DNA of 64,000 nucleotides. Source: Rahnella aceris (GTDB lineage Bacteria > Pseudomonadota > Gammaproteobacteria > Enterobacterales > Enterobacteriaceae). The stretch is taken from contig NZ_JAADJV010000002.1 in NCBI RefSeq assembly GCF_011684115.1, forward strand, positions 495,209 through 559,208. Direction: 5' to 3'. The notes below the pieces were generated by a model. The model was not told where the DNA came from. It saw only the letters and a program-made list of their open reading frames with translations, and ran no database searches. Below, in pieces: positions 1 to 9,911 of this stretch (position 1 is the stretch's first letter; the number at the start of each line of letters is the position of its first letter). Position numbers and translations under genes: made by a program.

Positions 1-2
1 GC

Positions 3-32
3 AAACGGCGTTCCATAACTGAAACGCCGTTT
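3..32 (-). terminator. Probable uxaCBA terminator
   Basis: A perfect 10-bp stem (arms 3-12 and 23-32) with a 10-nt loop lies 25 bp beyond the uxaA stop codon on the minus strand and ends in a short T stretch. The left window edge hides how far the T tract continues. Confidence 0.6.
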
Positions 33-56
33 CATCCTAACGATAAACCTGACCGG

Positions 57-1547
57 TTACAATGTGACACCGCTTTTAAAAATGGCTAATTCGCGGAAAT
101 CATTGAGTTCGTTTTTGGCTTTGCGGCCATCGGCGATCGCCACGATCAGATCCACAAATTCACCCAGCAACTGATCCATACTGACATCGTGGATCAGGCG
201 TCCGGCATCGAAATCGATCCAGTGCGGTTTTTTCGTGGCCAGTTCGCTGTTGGTTGCCAGTTTCACTGTCGGCACAAAACCGCCGTAAGGCGTGCCGCGT
301 CCGGTACTGAACAGCACCATATGACAGCCCGCACCTGCCAGCGCACTGGTGGCGACGGCGTCGTTACCCGGCGCACTCAGCAGGTTCAGCCCCGGCGTAG
401 TCAGGCGTTCGCCGTATTTCAGCACGTCCATTACCGGGCTTTGGCCGGCTTTTTGTGTACAGCCCAGCGATTTTTCTTCCAGCGTAGTGATGCCACCGGC
501 TTTGTTACCCGGAGACGGGTTCTCGTAAATCGGCTGATTATGTTCGATGAAGTACTGTTTGAAATCATTCACCATGTGAACGGTTTTTTCAAACGTACTT
601 TCATCGCGACAACGGCTCATCAGAATACGTTCTGCGCCAAACATTTCAGGCACTTCGGTCAGCACGGAAGTGCCGCCGTTGGCGATCACGTAGTCGGAGA
701 AACGCCCCAGCAGCGGGTTAGCGGTGATACCCGATAAACCATCAGAGCCACCACATTCCAGACCGAATTTCAGTTCGCTGAGTTTACCGGCAACGCGTTT
801 ATCGTCACGCATTACAGCATACAGTTCGCGCAGGCGTTCCAGACCGGCTTCCACTTCGTCGTCGAACTTTTGCAGCGTCATGAAACGCACGCGCTCTTCG
901 TCCACTTCGCCCAGCGTTTCACGGAACACGTCCACCTGATTGTTTTCACAACCAAGGCCGATCACCAGCACCGCACCCGCATTCGGATGGCGTACCATAT
1001 TTTGCAGCATAGTACGGGTGTTCACATGATCGTCACCCAGTTGCGAACAACCGAACGGATGCGTGAACAGGTAAACGCCGTCGGTACCCTCCGCGTCATT
1101 GGTTTCTTTCAGGAAACGTGTCTGGATCTGGCGGGCTATCCCGTTGACGCAACCAACGGTCGGGATCAACCACAGCTCGTTACGGATCCCCACCTGACCA
1201 TTTTTACGACGGAAGATCTGCACATCGCGATCCGCCATCTGTTCCGGCAGGCTGGCGAAATCCGGCTGATACTGGTATTCGTCCAGATCACTCAGGTTAG
1301 TTTTACCGTTTTGCGAATGAATATGCACACCCGGCTCAATCGCCGTCAGCGCATGCCCGATCGGCAGACCGTATTTAACAATGTTCTCCCCCGCCGCAAT
1401 CTGGCGAAGGGCAAACTTGTGGCCACGGGCAACCGGCTGAGCCAACACGACGGTGTGACCGCCTGCTTCGACCTGCTCGCCCGCGTCGATATCGCGCAAC
1501 GCGACGGCGACGTTATCAGCGGTATGAATTTGAATGATACTTTGCAT
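57..1547 (-). CDS. uxaA: Altronate dehydratase
   Basis: The 496-aa product matches E. coli UxaA (495 aa) throughout. It is a cytoplasmic iron-dependent enzyme converting D-altronate to 2-keto-3-deoxygluconate in galacturonate breakdown. The first ~80 residues form the SAF domain of the UxaA/altronate hydrolase family, and the rest is the catalytic domain with its conserved cysteines and Gly-rich stretches. I chose the ATG at 1547 (MQSIIQIH) because it has an AAGAGAG ribosome site and fits the family length; the frame stays open 18 codons further upstream. It is the last gene of uxaCBA, 10 bp after uxaB, so translation is probably coupled. Confidence 0.96.
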   Translation of the reverse strand: MQSIIQIHTADNVAVALRDIDAGEQVEAGGHTVVLAQPVARGHKFALRQIAAGENIVKYGLPIGHALTAIEPGVHIHSQNGKTNLSDLDEYQYQPDFASLPEQMADRDVQIFRRKNGQVGIRNELWLIPTVGCVNGIARQIQTRFLKETNDAEGTDGVYLFTHPFGCSQLGDDHVNTRTMLQNMVRHPNAGAVLVIGLGCENNQVDVFRETLGEVDEERVRFMTLQKFDDEVEAGLERLRELYAVMRDDKRVAGKLSELKFGLECGGSDGLSGITANPLLGRFSDYVIANGGTSVLTEVPEMFGAERILMSRCRDESTFEKTVHMVNDFKQYFIEHNQPIYENPSPGNKAGGITTLEEKSLGCTQKAGQSPVMDVLKYGERLTTPGLNLLSAPGNDAVATSALAGAGCHMVLFSTGRGTPYGGFVPTVKLATNSELATKKPHWIDFDAGRLIHDVSMDQLLGEFVDLIVAIADGRKAKNELNDFRELAIFKSGVTL

Positions 1548-1557
1548 AGTTGCTCTC

Positions 1558-3009
1558 TTAGCTGTAAGCCGCCAACGCGTCACGCATGCCAAGGTCTTCA
1601 ATCGACTGCAATTGTTCGGTCACTTTTGCAGTCAGACCCGGCACGGTATTCAGGTCACGTCCCCAGTGTTCTTCATCCGCCAGCACAGTTTCGACCAGCC
1701 CGGCCAACGGCAGGCTGCCATTACGCACGTTACCCCACAGTTCGGAGAAACGGCTCAACCAGTGTGCATCGTCCTGCAGCGGATAAATTTCACCGTTACG
1801 TTCACCACGGTAAAACGCCAGCAAGGCTGCCAGTGCAAAGGTCAGGCGCGGAGGCAGAAGCTGATTCTTTTCCTGGCTCGCCAGCAGTTGCGGCAGAATG
1901 CGGGTGCGGTATTTGGTCATGCCGTTCAGGGCAATCGACAGCAGCTGATGCTGAATGAACGGGTTGCGGAAACGGCTGAGTACCGCCTGGGCAAAGGACG
2001 TCAGTTCATCCTGTGGCAAATCCAGCATCGGCGAGATTTCCTCAGCGATCGCCAGTTCGACAAAGCGGCTGATTTGCGCATCATTCATGGATTCGCCAAC
2101 GGTGTTCAGCCCTGACAGGAAGGCCACCGGCACCAGCGCGGTGTGTGCGCCGTTAAGGATCGCCACTTTGCGTTCTTTATACGGTTTGATGTCGTCAACC
2201 AGACGGATATTCAGCGGCAGCTTGTCCAGACGCAGTTCCTGCGCGAGACTTTTTGGCCCCTGAATGACGAATAAATAGAAGTGTTCGGCACTGTCGAAGA
2301 AGCTGTCCTGATAGCCCAGTTCTTCCTGCAGGCTGTCGACTTCACTGCGCGGATAACCGGTAACGATGCGGTCAACCAGCGTTGAGCAGAAGGTGTTGCT
2401 GTTTTTCAGCCACTGGGTGAATGCCGCTGGCAATGCCCAAAGTTGTGCGTAACGCAGCACCAGTTCCTGCAACGCTTCACCGTTGTAGTCGATCAGTTCG
2501 CATGGCAGCAGAACCCAGCCTTTATCGGCCGCGCCGGAGAAATGGTTGAAACGCTCGAACAGCAACCGGGTCAGTTTAGCCGGGAAGCTGGCCGGAGGCG
2601 TATCGTCCGGACGGTCGCTTTCAACATAGCTGATACCGGCTTCGGTCGTGTTAGAAAACACGAAGCGGATATTCGGGTCACGGGCCAGCGCCAGGTATTC
2701 ATCAAACTGGTGATAGATATTAATTTCGCGGTTAACGGAGCGGATGATCCGGGTATCACGCACCGTTTCCCCCTGCTCGTTCAGACCGCTGATGATGGTG
2801 GTGTACAGACCATCCTGCGTGCTGAGTGAAGGCGGAAAGTCAGTGTCAATCGGACGAACAACCACGATCCCGGCATCCAGATCGGTATGTTCATTCAGCA
2901 GGTCGATTTGCCAGTCGACAAACGCCCGCAGGAAATTACCTTCACCGAATTGAATAATTTTGTCCGGATGTTGACGGCCAGGGAAGTCACGGCGATTTAA
3001 CCTTTGCAT
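1558..3009 (-). CDS. uxaB: Tagaturonate (altronate) oxidoreductase
   Basis: The 483-aa product is the same length as E. coli UxaB and belongs to the mannitol dehydrogenase/polyol-specific long-chain dehydrogenase family. It reduces D-tagaturonate to D-altronate with NADH. The N-terminal part ([14 protein letters not shown], about residues 17-30) is the family's nucleotide-binding region, and the C-terminal half is helical. An AAGGTGA ribosome site precedes the ATG at 3009. In E. coli uxaB is a separate transcription unit; here it lies between uxaC and uxaA, so the isomerase, reductase and dehydratase of the galacturonate branch share one operon. Confidence 0.96.
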   Translation of the reverse strand: MQRLNRRDFPGRQHPDKIIQFGEGNFLRAFVDWQIDLLNEHTDLDAGIVVVRPIDTDFPPSLSTQDGLYTTIISGLNEQGETVRDTRIIRSVNREINIYHQFDEYLALARDPNIRFVFSNTTEAGISYVESDRPDDTPPASFPAKLTRLLFERFNHFSGAADKGWVLLPCELIDYNGEALQELVLRYAQLWALPAAFTQWLKNSNTFCSTLVDRIVTGYPRSEVDSLQEELGYQDSFFDSAEHFYLFVIQGPKSLAQELRLDKLPLNIRLVDDIKPYKERKVAILNGAHTALVPVAFLSGLNTVGESMNDAQISRFVELAIAEEISPMLDLPQDELTSFAQAVLSRFRNPFIQHQLLSIALNGMTKYRTRILPQLLASQEKNQLLPPRLTFALAALLAFYRGERNGEIYPLQDDAHWLSRFSELWGNVRNGSLPLAGLVETVLADEEHWGRDLNTVPGLTAKVTEQLQSIEDLGMRDALAAYS

Positions 3010-3119
3010 CTCACATTCACCTTAATTTGCTCAGACTCCGGTCTTTGAGGGCGGGAAAATTGCCCTATGGCCGTCGTTATCTGTTGGGATAGTTGTTTGT
3101 TATTTCAATGTTTATTTCA

Positions 3120-3141
3120 GGAGCGCAGGAACCTGCGCTCC
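3120..3141. other. Perfect hairpin between uxaC and uxaB
   Basis: Two perfect 10-bp arms (3120-3129, 3132-3141) separated by 2 nt lie in the 156-bp gap between uxaC and uxaB. No T tract follows on the minus strand, so I read it as an mRNA processing or stabilising hairpin rather than a terminator. Confidence 0.5.
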
Positions 3142-3165
3142 GTCGTGCTACTCAGTTCAAGCCGA

Positions 3166-4578
3166 TCAGTTCAGTTCAATCTGGAAATACTGTTTCGCGT
3201 TATCGAAGCAGATGTTTTTCACCATGCTGCCCAGCAGTTCGATGTCTGCCGGTGCTTCGCCCTCTTCCACCCAGCGACCAATCATCTGGCACAGAATGCG
3301 ACGGAAATATTCATGACGCGTATAGGACAGGAAACTGCGGCTGTCAGTCAGCATGCCGACGAAACGGCTGAGTAAGCCGAGGTTGGCGAGCTGTGTCATC
3401 TGACGTTGCATGCCGTCTTTCTGGTCGTTAAACCACCAGCCGGAACCGAACTGCATTTTGCCCGGCATCCCTTCACCCTGGAAATTACCGACCATGGTGC
3501 CGATCACTTCGTTATCACGCGGGTTCAGGCAGTACAGAATGGTTTTTGGCAGGCCACCGGCCAGACCTTGCGCGCCCAGCAATTTGGACAGCGGCTCGGC
3601 CAGTGGCTGGTCGTTAATGGAGTCGAAACCAACGTCTGCGCCAATCAGCTGGAACATACGGGTGTTGTTATTACGCAGCGCGCCAATGTGATACTGCTGT
3701 ACCCATTCACGACGTTGATATTCAGAAGCCAGATACAGCAGAACGCCGGTTTTGAACTGAGCAATTTCTTGCGCAGTTGGCGTTTCACCGCTCAGACGAC
3801 GGGACAGAATGCCGTCCAGCGTCGCATCATCCGCTTCGCCGTAAACCACTACATCCAGCGCGTGGTCTGACACTTTGCAGCCGTGCGCCGCAAAGTGATC
3901 CATACGTTTTTTCAGGGCATCACGCAGATCGCTGAAACGGGTAATGGAGACATCCGCCGCGGCTTCGAGTTTCTTCATGTAATCGACGAAGGTTGCCGCT
4001 TCAATGTTGAAGGCTTTATCCGGGCGCCAGCTTGGCAGCACTTTGACATCAAAGCCGGAGTCTTGTGCCACCGCTTTATGATGTTCCAGAGAATCAATCG
4101 GGTCATCGGTAGTGCCGACCATTTTCACGTTCATCTGTTTCATGATGCCGCGGGCAGAGAATGCATCCTGCGCCAGCAATTCATTACCGCGCTCCCAGAT
4201 TTCGCCCGCGGTAGACGGGGAAAGCAGTTTACCGGTGATGCCAAACGGACGGCGCAGCTCAAGGTGCGTCCAGTGGTACAGCGGGTTACCGATCGTGTGG
4301 GGAACCGTTGCAGCCCAGGCGTCAAATTTCTCGCGGTCGCTGGCATCGCCGGTACACATCCGCTCAGGCACACCGTTGGTACGCATTGCGCGCCATTTGT
4401 AGTGATCGCCTTTCAGCCAAATGTCATACAGGTTTTTGAATTTATAGTCCTGCGCAATCAGCTCAGGTGGCAAATGGCAGTGGTAGTCAAAAATTGGCTC
4501 ATCTTTCGCGTAGTCGTGATACAGGCGACGTGCGAATTCTGTGTCGAGAAGGAAGTCTTCCGTTAAAAACTGCGCCAT
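3166..4578 (-). CDS. uxaC: Uronate (glucuronate/galacturonate) isomerase
   Basis: The 470-aa product equals E. coli UxaC in length. It isomerises D-glucuronate to D-fructuronate and D-galacturonate to D-tagaturonate, the first step of hexuronate catabolism. It has the amidohydrolase-like TIM-barrel start [12 protein letters not shown] near residue 30, with the HxH metal-type motif of the family. It is the first gene of uxaCBA and faces the divergent transporter gene exuT across a 969-bp control region. ExuR repression relieved by hexuronates is the expected regulation, from E. coli knowledge and the neighbouring exuR. Confidence 0.97.
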   Translation of the reverse strand: MAQFLTEDFLLDTEFARRLYHDYAKDEPIFDYHCHLPPELIAQDYKFKNLYDIWLKGDHYKWRAMRTNGVPERMCTGDASDREKFDAWAATVPHTIGNPLYHWTHLELRRPFGITGKLLSPSTAGEIWERGNELLAQDAFSARGIMKQMNVKMVGTTDDPIDSLEHHKAVAQDSGFDVKVLPSWRPDKAFNIEAATFVDYMKKLEAAADVSITRFSDLRDALKKRMDHFAAHGCKVSDHALDVVVYGEADDATLDGILSRRLSGETPTAQEIAQFKTGVLLYLASEYQRREWVQQYHIGALRNNNTRMFQLIGADVGFDSINDQPLAEPLSKLLGAQGLAGGLPKTILYCLNPRDNEVIGTMVGNFQGEGMPGKMQFGSGWWFNDQKDGMQRQMTQLANLGLLSRFVGMLTDSRSFLSYTRHEYFRRILCQMIGRWVEEGEAPADIELLGSMVKNICFDNAKQYFQIELN

Positions 4579-4617
4579 CTTAGGTTCCTCATCATGAATT
4601 CTGTAGAGTTGTCACTC

Positions 4618-4642
4618 AATGGTGCGAAGTTATCACACCAAT
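4618..4642. promoter_or_regulatory. Candidate ExuR operator, uxaC-proximal
   Basis: Inverted repeat AATGGTGCG-N7-CACACCAAT, with 7 of 9 positions symmetric, 40-64 bp before the uxaC start. The TTGGTG half-site resembles the ATTGGT...ACCAAT motif known for enterobacterial ExuR/UxuR. Assignment to ExuR is inference. Confidence 0.45.
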
Positions 4643-4771
4643 TTAAGCTATCGTCCAGTACTTTTTAATGCACCAAAGCCATTAAAATGACTGATTTCAT
4701 TCCAAAAAAACAAACTAATTCTCTGTAAAATAATGACTTTAGCGTCATCAGCTGCTGGTGCTTATTATCCT

Positions 4772-4830
4772 CACAATTAGAGTGTCATTTTGTGATGTCA
4801 CTCAAACTTTAAATCTGTATGACAAGTTAT
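4772..4830. repeat. 59-bp control repeat, copy 1
   Basis: This matches 5168-5226 without gaps. The last 43 bp differ at only two positions; the first 16 bp are more diverged. It contains TGTGA-N6-TCAAA at 4791-4806, an imperfect CRP-like site, which fits cAMP-CRP control of sugar-acid genes (inference). Confidence 0.8.
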
Positions 4831-5016
4831 TTCGTACCAAATGTGACAAAACCTAAAAAGTGCGCGCCGGCTTGCGGACATTCAACCGGGCTTCGGCCTC
4901 ATTATCCTCTTCCCACGCCAGCAGGGCTTATGTAATCCATTTGCCCTTCAGGCGGCCTGCATCGGTCAATTTTTACCAGATAACAGTGTTCATTAACTGT
5001 TCACGATAAATGTGAT

Positions 5017-5041
5017 CATTTCGTGAAGTTGTCACACCAAT
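5017..5041. promoter_or_regulatory. Candidate ExuR operator, exuT side
   Basis: The block AAGTTGTCACACCAAT (5026-5041) matches 4627-4642 at 15 of 16 positions, but the opposite half-site is poorly conserved. It could be a weaker ExuR site or a relic of the duplication. Confidence 0.35.
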
Positions 5042-5167
5042 TACGTTTCATTTTTCAGGCTGTCATTGTTAAGCATTGACAGAAAAGTGTGAACCGGATC
5101 AATCAAAATACAGTTTTCATTGTAAAATCAAGTAAATAACCGTGAAGTTAAAAAAGTTAAGTAACCA

Positions 5168-5226
5168 CACAATATAAATGTGGTTTTGTGATGTCATTCA
5201 AATTTTAAATCTGTATGACAAGTTAT
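5168..5226. repeat. 59-bp control repeat, copy 2
   Basis: Second copy of the repeat at 4772-4830, 396 bp downstream, with a CRP-like TGTGA-N6-TCAAA at 5187-5202. It lies about 320 bp before exuT. Confidence 0.8.
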
Positions 5227-5547
5227 CTTTGCATCGCCCGGACAAGAGCGTCAGAGATTACCTGCCACGTCCTTTCGCTGTTTCCGGGCAAAACACTTCC
5301 CGGGTGCAGTCAGCCCCATGGCGAAGCAGTAATTCTGGTGTTCAGGACGTTCATCGGACCCTTACGCACAGATAACAATAACGCAGTGCGTAATAACACG
5401 GGCAGCTCCCAGTGAAATCATCTGGCGGCAACGTTCCCGAAAACACTTTAAGGAAAGCCAGAACCCCCACGCTTGTTCAGGTGGTGCGAAATACGCCCTG
5501 ACAGCCTGATGTTGTCATCGCCGGATTATTTACTGGGAGAGAGTTAA

Positions 5548-6840
5548 ATGGGTAAGATTAAAGGGTTACGCTGGTACATGATCGCACTCGTCACCTGCGG
5601 CACTGTATTAGGTTATTTGACACGTAACGCCATTGCGGCTGCAGCGCCAACGCTGATGAGCCAGTTAAACATCACCACACAGCAATATTCCTATATTATC
5701 GCCGCCTATTCCGCCTGCTACACCCTGATGCAGCCGGTCGCCGGTTACGTTCTCGACGTCATGGGCACCAAAGTCGGTTACGCGATGTTCGCTATTATGT
5801 GGGCCATCTTCTGTATGGCGACAGCGCTGGCAAGTAGCTGGGGTGGCCTGGCCATCGCCCGCGGTGCGGTCGGTATGGCAGAAGCGGCCATGATCCCTGC
5901 CGGCCTCAAAGCCAGCAGCGAATGGTTTCCGGCAAAAGAACGTTCTATTGCCGTCGGTTACTTCAACGTGGGTTCATCTATTGGCGGCATGATTGCGCCT
6001 CCGCTGGTCGTCTGGTGCATCGTGATGCATAGCTGGCAACTGGCCTTCATCATTACCGGCGTACTGAGCCTGATCTGGGCACTGAGCTGGCTGGTGTTCT
6101 ATAAGCACCCTAAAGATCAGAAGAAACTCAGCGCTGAAGAACGCACCTACATTCTGGAAGGTCAGGAAGCACAGCATCAGACCAACAACGGCAAGAAAAT
6201 GTCTGCCTGGCAGATCCTGCGTAACCGTCAGTTCTGGGGCATCGCGCTGCCACGTTTCCTGGCTGAACCCGCCTGGGGAACATTCAACGCCTGGATCCCG
6301 CTGTTCATGTTCAAAGTGTATGGTTTCAATCTGAAAGAAATCGCGATGTTTGCCTGGATGCCGATGCTGTTTGCCGACCTCGGCTGTATCCTGGGCGGCT
6401 ATCTGCCACCGTTATTCCAGAAGTACTTCAAAGTTAATCTGATCGTTTCCCGTAAAATGGTTGTCACCATGGGGGCGGTTCTGATGATTGGCCCTGGCAT
6501 GATCGGTTTGTTCACCAGCCCTTACGCCGCTATTGCTTTGTTATGTGTCGGTGGTTTTGCTCACCAGTCACTGTCCGGAGCGCTGATCACTCTGTCATCT
6601 GATGTGTTCGGTCGTAACGAAGTGGCTACCGCCAACGGTCTGACCGGTATGGCGGCCTGGATGGCAAGTACCATGTTTGCACTGGTGGTCGGGGCGCTGG
6701 CCGATACCATCGGTTTCAGCCCGCTGTTCGCCGCCCTTGCCGTGTTCGATCTGCTCGGCGCCATCATTATCTGGACAGTCCTGCAGAACCGTTCTGCAGT
6801 AGAACCTGTCCCGGCTCCGCTGAAAACCGCAAAAGCCTAA
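5548..6840 (+). CDS. exuT: Hexuronate MFS transporter
   Basis: The 430-aa membrane protein matches ExuT of E. coli, a major facilitator of the anion:cation symporter family that imports galacturonate and glucuronate by proton symport. Hydrophobic helices run throughout, with the first at about residues 8-30, and a central cytoplasmic loop (about residues 187-215) rich in K, E and Q. A strong GGGAGAGAG ribosome site precedes the ATG. It is divergent from uxaCBA and followed by exuR, so uptake, catabolism and regulator sit together. A terminator follows the stop codon. Confidence 0.95.
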   Translation: MGKIKGLRWYMIALVTCGTVLGYLTRNAIAAAAPTLMSQLNITTQQYSYIIAAYSACYTLMQPVAGYVLDVMGTKVGYAMFAIMWAIFCMATALASSWGGLAIARGAVGMAEAAMIPAGLKASSEWFPAKERSIAVGYFNVGSSIGGMIAPPLVVWCIVMHSWQLAFIITGVLSLIWALSWLVFYKHPKDQKKLSAEERTYILEGQEAQHQTNNGKKMSAWQILRNRQFWGIALPRFLAEPAWGTFNAWIPLFMFKVYGFNLKEIAMFAWMPMLFADLGCILGGYLPPLFQKYFKVNLIVSRKMVVTMGAVLMIGPGMIGLFTSPYAAIALLCVGGFAHQSLSGALITLSSDVFGRNEVATANGLTGMAAWMASTMFALVVGALADTIGFSPLFAALAVFDLLGAIIIWTVLQNRSAVEPVPAPLKTAKA

Positions 6841-6853
6841 ACGTCTGTTCGTC

Positions 6854-6889
6854 AGCCCGGTAACTCTCTTTACCGGGCTTTGCATTTTT
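6854..6889 (+). terminator. exuT terminator
   Basis: A GC-rich hairpin (AGCCCGGTAA paired with TTACCGGGCT) is followed by a T-rich tract 14 bp after the exuT stop. exuR therefore probably has its own promoter; a TATAAT at 6963-6968 lies 62 bp before its start. Confidence 0.8.
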
Positions 6890-7030
6890 CTGACATTTCT
6901 CCCATGCCTTTCTGTCCGATGCACGGTGCATCAAACTTTCGTAAAACGTATACTGGCACTTGTATAATAAGTTCACAGGTCTGTCCGACACTCATTTCTT
7001 ACAGGTTTCACTACTTTAAAGAGCACTCAT

Positions 7031-7807
7031 ATGGAATCCACAGACACCAGACGCCTATATCAACAACTGGCTGCCACGCTCAAGGAACGCATCGAAACAG
7101 GCTTGTATCCGGTTGGCGAAAAGCTGCCCGCTGAACGTCTGATTTCAGATGAAATGGATGTCAGTCGCACGGTCGTGCGTGAAGCGATTATCATGCTGGA
7201 AGTTGAAGGTTATGTGGAAGTCCGTAAAGGGTCGGGAATTCATGTGATGTCAAATCAGCAGCGCCACCTTGTTGTGCCCGATTGTGGCAGCGAGTTTGGC
7301 ACTGCCGGTCCGTTTGAGCTGTTACAGGCACGTCAGCTGATTGAAAGTAACATCGCTGAATTCGCCGCCACACAAGTCACCAAGCAGGACATCATGCGTC
7401 TGATGGAAATTCAGGAGCATGCCCGCCAGGAAGACCGCTTCCGCGATTCAGAATGGGATTTAAAATTCCATGTGCAGGTCGCACAGGCCACGCAAAACAG
7501 TGCGCTGGCGACCATCGTTGAGAAGATGTGGAGCCAGCGCTTGCATAACCCTTACTGGCGCAAACTGCATGAGCACATTGATGAGAAGTCCATTGAGAGC
7601 TGGTGTGAAGAACACGATCTGATTTTAAAAGCGCTGATCCGCCGTGATCCCCACGCCGCCAAACTGGCAATGTGGCAGCATCTGGAAAACACCAAACAAA
7701 TGCTTTTCCGCGCGACCAGCGATGATTTCGAGTTTAACGTAGACCGTTATCTTTATTCAGAAAACCCGGTAGTTCATCTCGACCCGCCGGTACTCAATTC
7801 TAAATAA
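7031..7807 (+). CDS. exuR: GntR-family hexuronate regulator
   Basis: The 258-aa product equals E. coli ExuR in length. It has an N-terminal GntR winged helix-turn-helix (about residues 8-75, with [18 protein letters not shown] as the recognition part) and a C-terminal helical FCD ligand domain typical of the FadR subfamily. ExuR represses uxaCA, uxaB and exuT, and tagaturonate or fructuronate relieves the repression; here all those genes are adjacent. The ATG at 7031 gives the family start [13 protein letters not shown] strong terminator follows. Confidence 0.95.
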   Translation: MESTDTRRLYQQLAATLKERIETGLYPVGEKLPAERLISDEMDVSRTVVREAIIMLEVEGYVEVRKGSGIHVMSNQQRHLVVPDCGSEFGTAGPFELLQARQLIESNIAEFAATQVTKQDIMRLMEIQEHARQEDRFRDSEWDLKFHVQVAQATQNSALATIVEKMWSQRLHNPYWRKLHEHIDEKSIESWCEEHDLILKALIRRDPHAAKLAMWQHLENTKQMLFRATSDDFEFNVDRYLYSENPVVHLDPPVLNSK

Positions 7808-7816
7808 ATTCCCCTT

Positions 7817-7848
7817 AAGGCAGGTTTATTCTCCCAACCTGCCTTTTT
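7817..7848 (+). terminator. exuR terminator
   Basis: A perfect stem (AAGGCAGGTT with AACCTGCCTT) ends in a run of Ts, 10 bp after the exuR stop. Confidence 0.9.
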
Positions 7849-8051
7849 CGTGCCTCTGCTTTGCCCCCGCCAATCCTGTCAGGCACTGTCGAGTAGTGTC
7901 AGCCAATGTAAAACCCTTTTCCATAACGTGCTTCAGACTTAAATGATCAGTCTCAACGCGCTATATTTACCTGTCTGAGTTATTGTTATTTTGTTACAGT
8001 TAGACCACTTTTTTTACCCGTCCATGCCGAGTGAAACAGGCCCGGAGACGC

Positions 8052-8066
8052 GTAAATCCCCGAAAA
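8052..8066 (+). promoter_or_regulatory. Possible CpxR box before yqjA
   Basis: GTAAA-N5-GAAAA matches the CpxR consensus GTAAA-N5-GTAAA at 9 of 10 positions. yqjA-mzrA is a known envelope-stress (CpxR) target in E. coli, but the promoter here is not located, so this is tentative. Confidence 0.3.
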
Positions 8067-8190
8067 ACTCATGACCAGAAAGCCCGCCAGGGAAGAGGCG
8101 ACCTTATCAGCAAAACAGGCAGCGTCGAGACAAATTCTCCGCTGATGTCTTTCGCTGACCCACTGAAAATGATGGAGTTTTACAACACCG

Positions 8191-8871
8191 ATGGAAATTA
8201 TCAGTTCGCTTATCGATGCCCTCTGGCAACAAGATTATAAAACCCTGGCTAATCCCCAATTAGTCTGGGCGTTGTATCTGATTTTATTCATGATTATTTT
8301 TCTGGAAAACGGTTTGTTGCCTGCGGCTTTTTTGCCGGGCGACAGCCTGCTGATCCTTGTTGGCGTTTTGATCGCCAAAGATGCCATGAATTTCCCTTTA
8401 ACCATTTTCCTGCTGACCACCGCAGCCAGCCTCGGTTGCTGGCTGAGTTACGCCCAGGGAAAATGGCTGGGCAACACCCGGATAGTACAAAGCTGGCTGG
8501 CGCATTTACCCGTGCATTATCATGAACGTGCACACGCGCTTTTCCATAAGCACGGTCTTTCCGCCTTGTTAGTCGGCCGTTTTCTGGCCTTTGTCCGCAC
8601 CCTGCTGCCAACAATTGCCGGACTTTCAGGCCTGAACAATAGCCGTTTCCAGTTTTTCAACTGGGTGAGCGGATTGTTGTGGATCCTGATCCTGACCTCG
8701 CTGGGGTATTTTCTCGGTAAAACCCCGCTGTTCCTGAAATATGAAGATCAGGTGATGAACTGCCTGATGCTGCTCCCTGTTTTGCTGCTGGTCGGCGGCC
8801 TGATCGGTTCGATTGTCGTGCTGTGGCGCAAAAAACACGCTGACCGTCAAAATAAAGGCAAGAACGCATAA
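8191..8871 (+). CDS. yqjA: DedA-family inner membrane protein YqjA
   Basis: The 226-aa polytopic protein closely matches E. coli YqjA (220 aa). DedA proteins are proton-dependent membrane transporters linked to undecaprenyl-phosphate or lipid recycling; YqjA supports growth at alkaline pH and normal cell division. The family signatures are visible: [13 protein letters not shown] at about residues 42-54, and [19 protein letters not shown] about residues 129-147 with the essential Arg residues. The start ATG at 8191 corresponds to the E. coli N-terminus; GGAG lies rather far upstream. Its stop overlaps the mzrA start by one base (TAATG), so the two are translationally coupled. Confidence 0.94.
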   Translation: MEIISSLIDALWQQDYKTLANPQLVWALYLILFMIIFLENGLLPAAFLPGDSLLILVGVLIAKDAMNFPLTIFLLTTAASLGCWLSYAQGKWLGNTRIVQSWLAHLPVHYHERAHALFHKHGLSALLVGRFLAFVRTLLPTIAGLSGLNNSRFQFFNWVSGLLWILILTSLGYFLGKTPLFLKYEDQVMNCLMLLPVLLLVGGLIGSIVVLWRKKHADRQNKGKNA

Positions 8872-9254
8872 TGAACCGAAGATTACTCAAACGTTCATTT
8901 ATCTGGCCTCTGCTGCTCATGCTGCTGGCGGCGGCGACTATGATCGGGCTGGCGGTATCACGTCTTCCGGCACCGACCAGTGCGCTGCAAATCCGTCCTG
9001 CCAGAGCGGGCGTCGCCTTACCCGATGGTTTTTATGTCTATCAGGGGCTGAGCCAGCGCGGTATTCACATCAAAAGCATTACGCCGCTCAATGATGCTTT
9101 GGTGGTACAACTCGACACCGCCTCACAACGCAAACTGGCGGAGACCGTATTGCAGGACATTTTGCCTGCCGGATTCGTTATCCAGTACTACGAACCTCAA
9201 CATGCTACGACCTGGGGGGCGAAACTGGATCGTGAGCGTCTTAAGTTCGGATAA
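8871..9254 (+). CDS. mzrA: EnvZ/OmpR modulator MzrA
   Basis: The 127-aa protein is the same length as E. coli MzrA, which binds EnvZ and links CpxAR signalling to EnvZ/OmpR. It has one N-terminal membrane helix (about residues 10-30) and a small periplasmic domain with the conserved [10 protein letters not shown] and IKSITP segments. N-terminal identity is low, but the C-terminal pattern and the position directly after yqjA make the call firm. Confidence 0.9.
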   Translation: MNRRLLKRSFIWPLLLMLLAAATMIGLAVSRLPAPTSALQIRPARAGVALPDGFYVYQGLSQRGIHIKSITPLNDALVVQLDTASQRKLAETVLQDILPAGFVIQYYEPQHATTWGAKLDRERLKFG

Positions 9255-9383
9255 GACCATGCGCAGGATTTGTCTCATATCACCACATATTCAGCGGTAA
9301 TATAATTTAGACGCTAGCATTCATAAAACTCATCAACAAATGGAATTAAGTGCACATTCGCTTAAACGTCAAAAGGAAAACCG

Positions 9384-9764
9384 ATGATGAAAATCACTTT
9401 ATCTGCCCTCACTCTTGTTCCTGCATTGCTGTTTACCACTGCCGCTTTTGCCGCACCTCAGCCGGAAAGTTGCGTGACTAAGCAACAGGAAATCCAGAAA
9501 CAGATCGACGAAGCGCGGGCGCATAAAAACCAGAACCGCGTTGACGGTCTGGAGAAAGCGTTACGTGAAAATAAAGCGCACTGTACCGATGCAGGTCTGA
9601 AAGCAGAAAATCAGAAACGTGTTGAAGAGAAACGTGAAAAAGTTGCCGAACGTGAGCAAGAGTTGAAAGAGGTTCAGGCTAAAGGCGACCACGAAAAAAT
9701 CATCAAGAAACAGCAAAAACTGGAAGAAGCGAAGTCTGAACTGAAAGAGGCTGAAGGCCATTAA
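9384..9764 (+). CDS. yqjC: DUF1090 periplasmic protein YqjC
   Basis: The 126-aa protein has a clear signal peptide cleaved after AFA (about residue 24), then a charged E/K/Q-rich helical mature part that should form a coiled coil (about residues 60-125). Two cysteines (in ESCVTK and AHCTDAG) are conserved in the DUF1090 family and could form a disulfide. The function is not established. AAAGGA precedes tandem ATGs at 9384 and 9387. It stands before yqjDEK as in E. coli. Confidence 0.9.
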   Translation: MMKITLSALTLVPALLFTTAAFAAPQPESCVTKQQEIQKQIDEARAHKNQNRVDGLEKALRENKAHCTDAGLKAENQKRVEEKREKVAEREQELKEVQAKGDHEKIIKKQQKLEEAKSELKEAEGH

Positions 9765-9911
9765 TCGCTTTTCAGACTGACAGATTTTGCCTCACGCCAT
9801 AGCGGGTTTACAGCGATCTTGCCTTTTGAAACAGACAATTCGCATTTGCGATAACCCGAATATCCGCTATGTTAAAAGTTCGAATCAGTTAACGTATGGA
9901 GTGACTTACAC

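Larger units (their letters stand above)
4579..5547. promoter_or_regulatory. Divergent uxaC-exuT control region
   Basis: These 969 bp carry no convincing gene. They are AT-rich and hold two operator-like sites and two 59-bp repeats, each pair about 400 bp apart and in the same order. They must contain the promoters for uxaCBA (leftward) and exuT (rightward). I could not fix -35/-10 hexamers with confidence. Confidence 0.75.
7808..8190 (+). promoter_or_regulatory. exuR-yqjA intergenic region
   Basis: These 383 bp hold the exuR terminator (7817-7848) and the yqjA-mzrA promoter region. Apart from a CpxR-like box at 8052-8066 I see no further motif, and a short open frame across 8031-8240 looks spurious. 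Confidence 0.6.

Noticed and set aside
20..34. KdgR-like box (TGAAAC...GTTTCA)
   Set aside because: It lies downstream of uxaA and is fully explained as part of the terminator hairpin.
870..1958. Plus-strand open frame of 362 codons across uxaA and uxaB
   Set aside because: It is antisense to two certain genes and runs through their intergenic gap with no homology.
8031..8240. Small open frame overlapping the start of yqjA
   Set aside because: It overlaps yqjA out of frame, with a basic, low-complexity start and no family.
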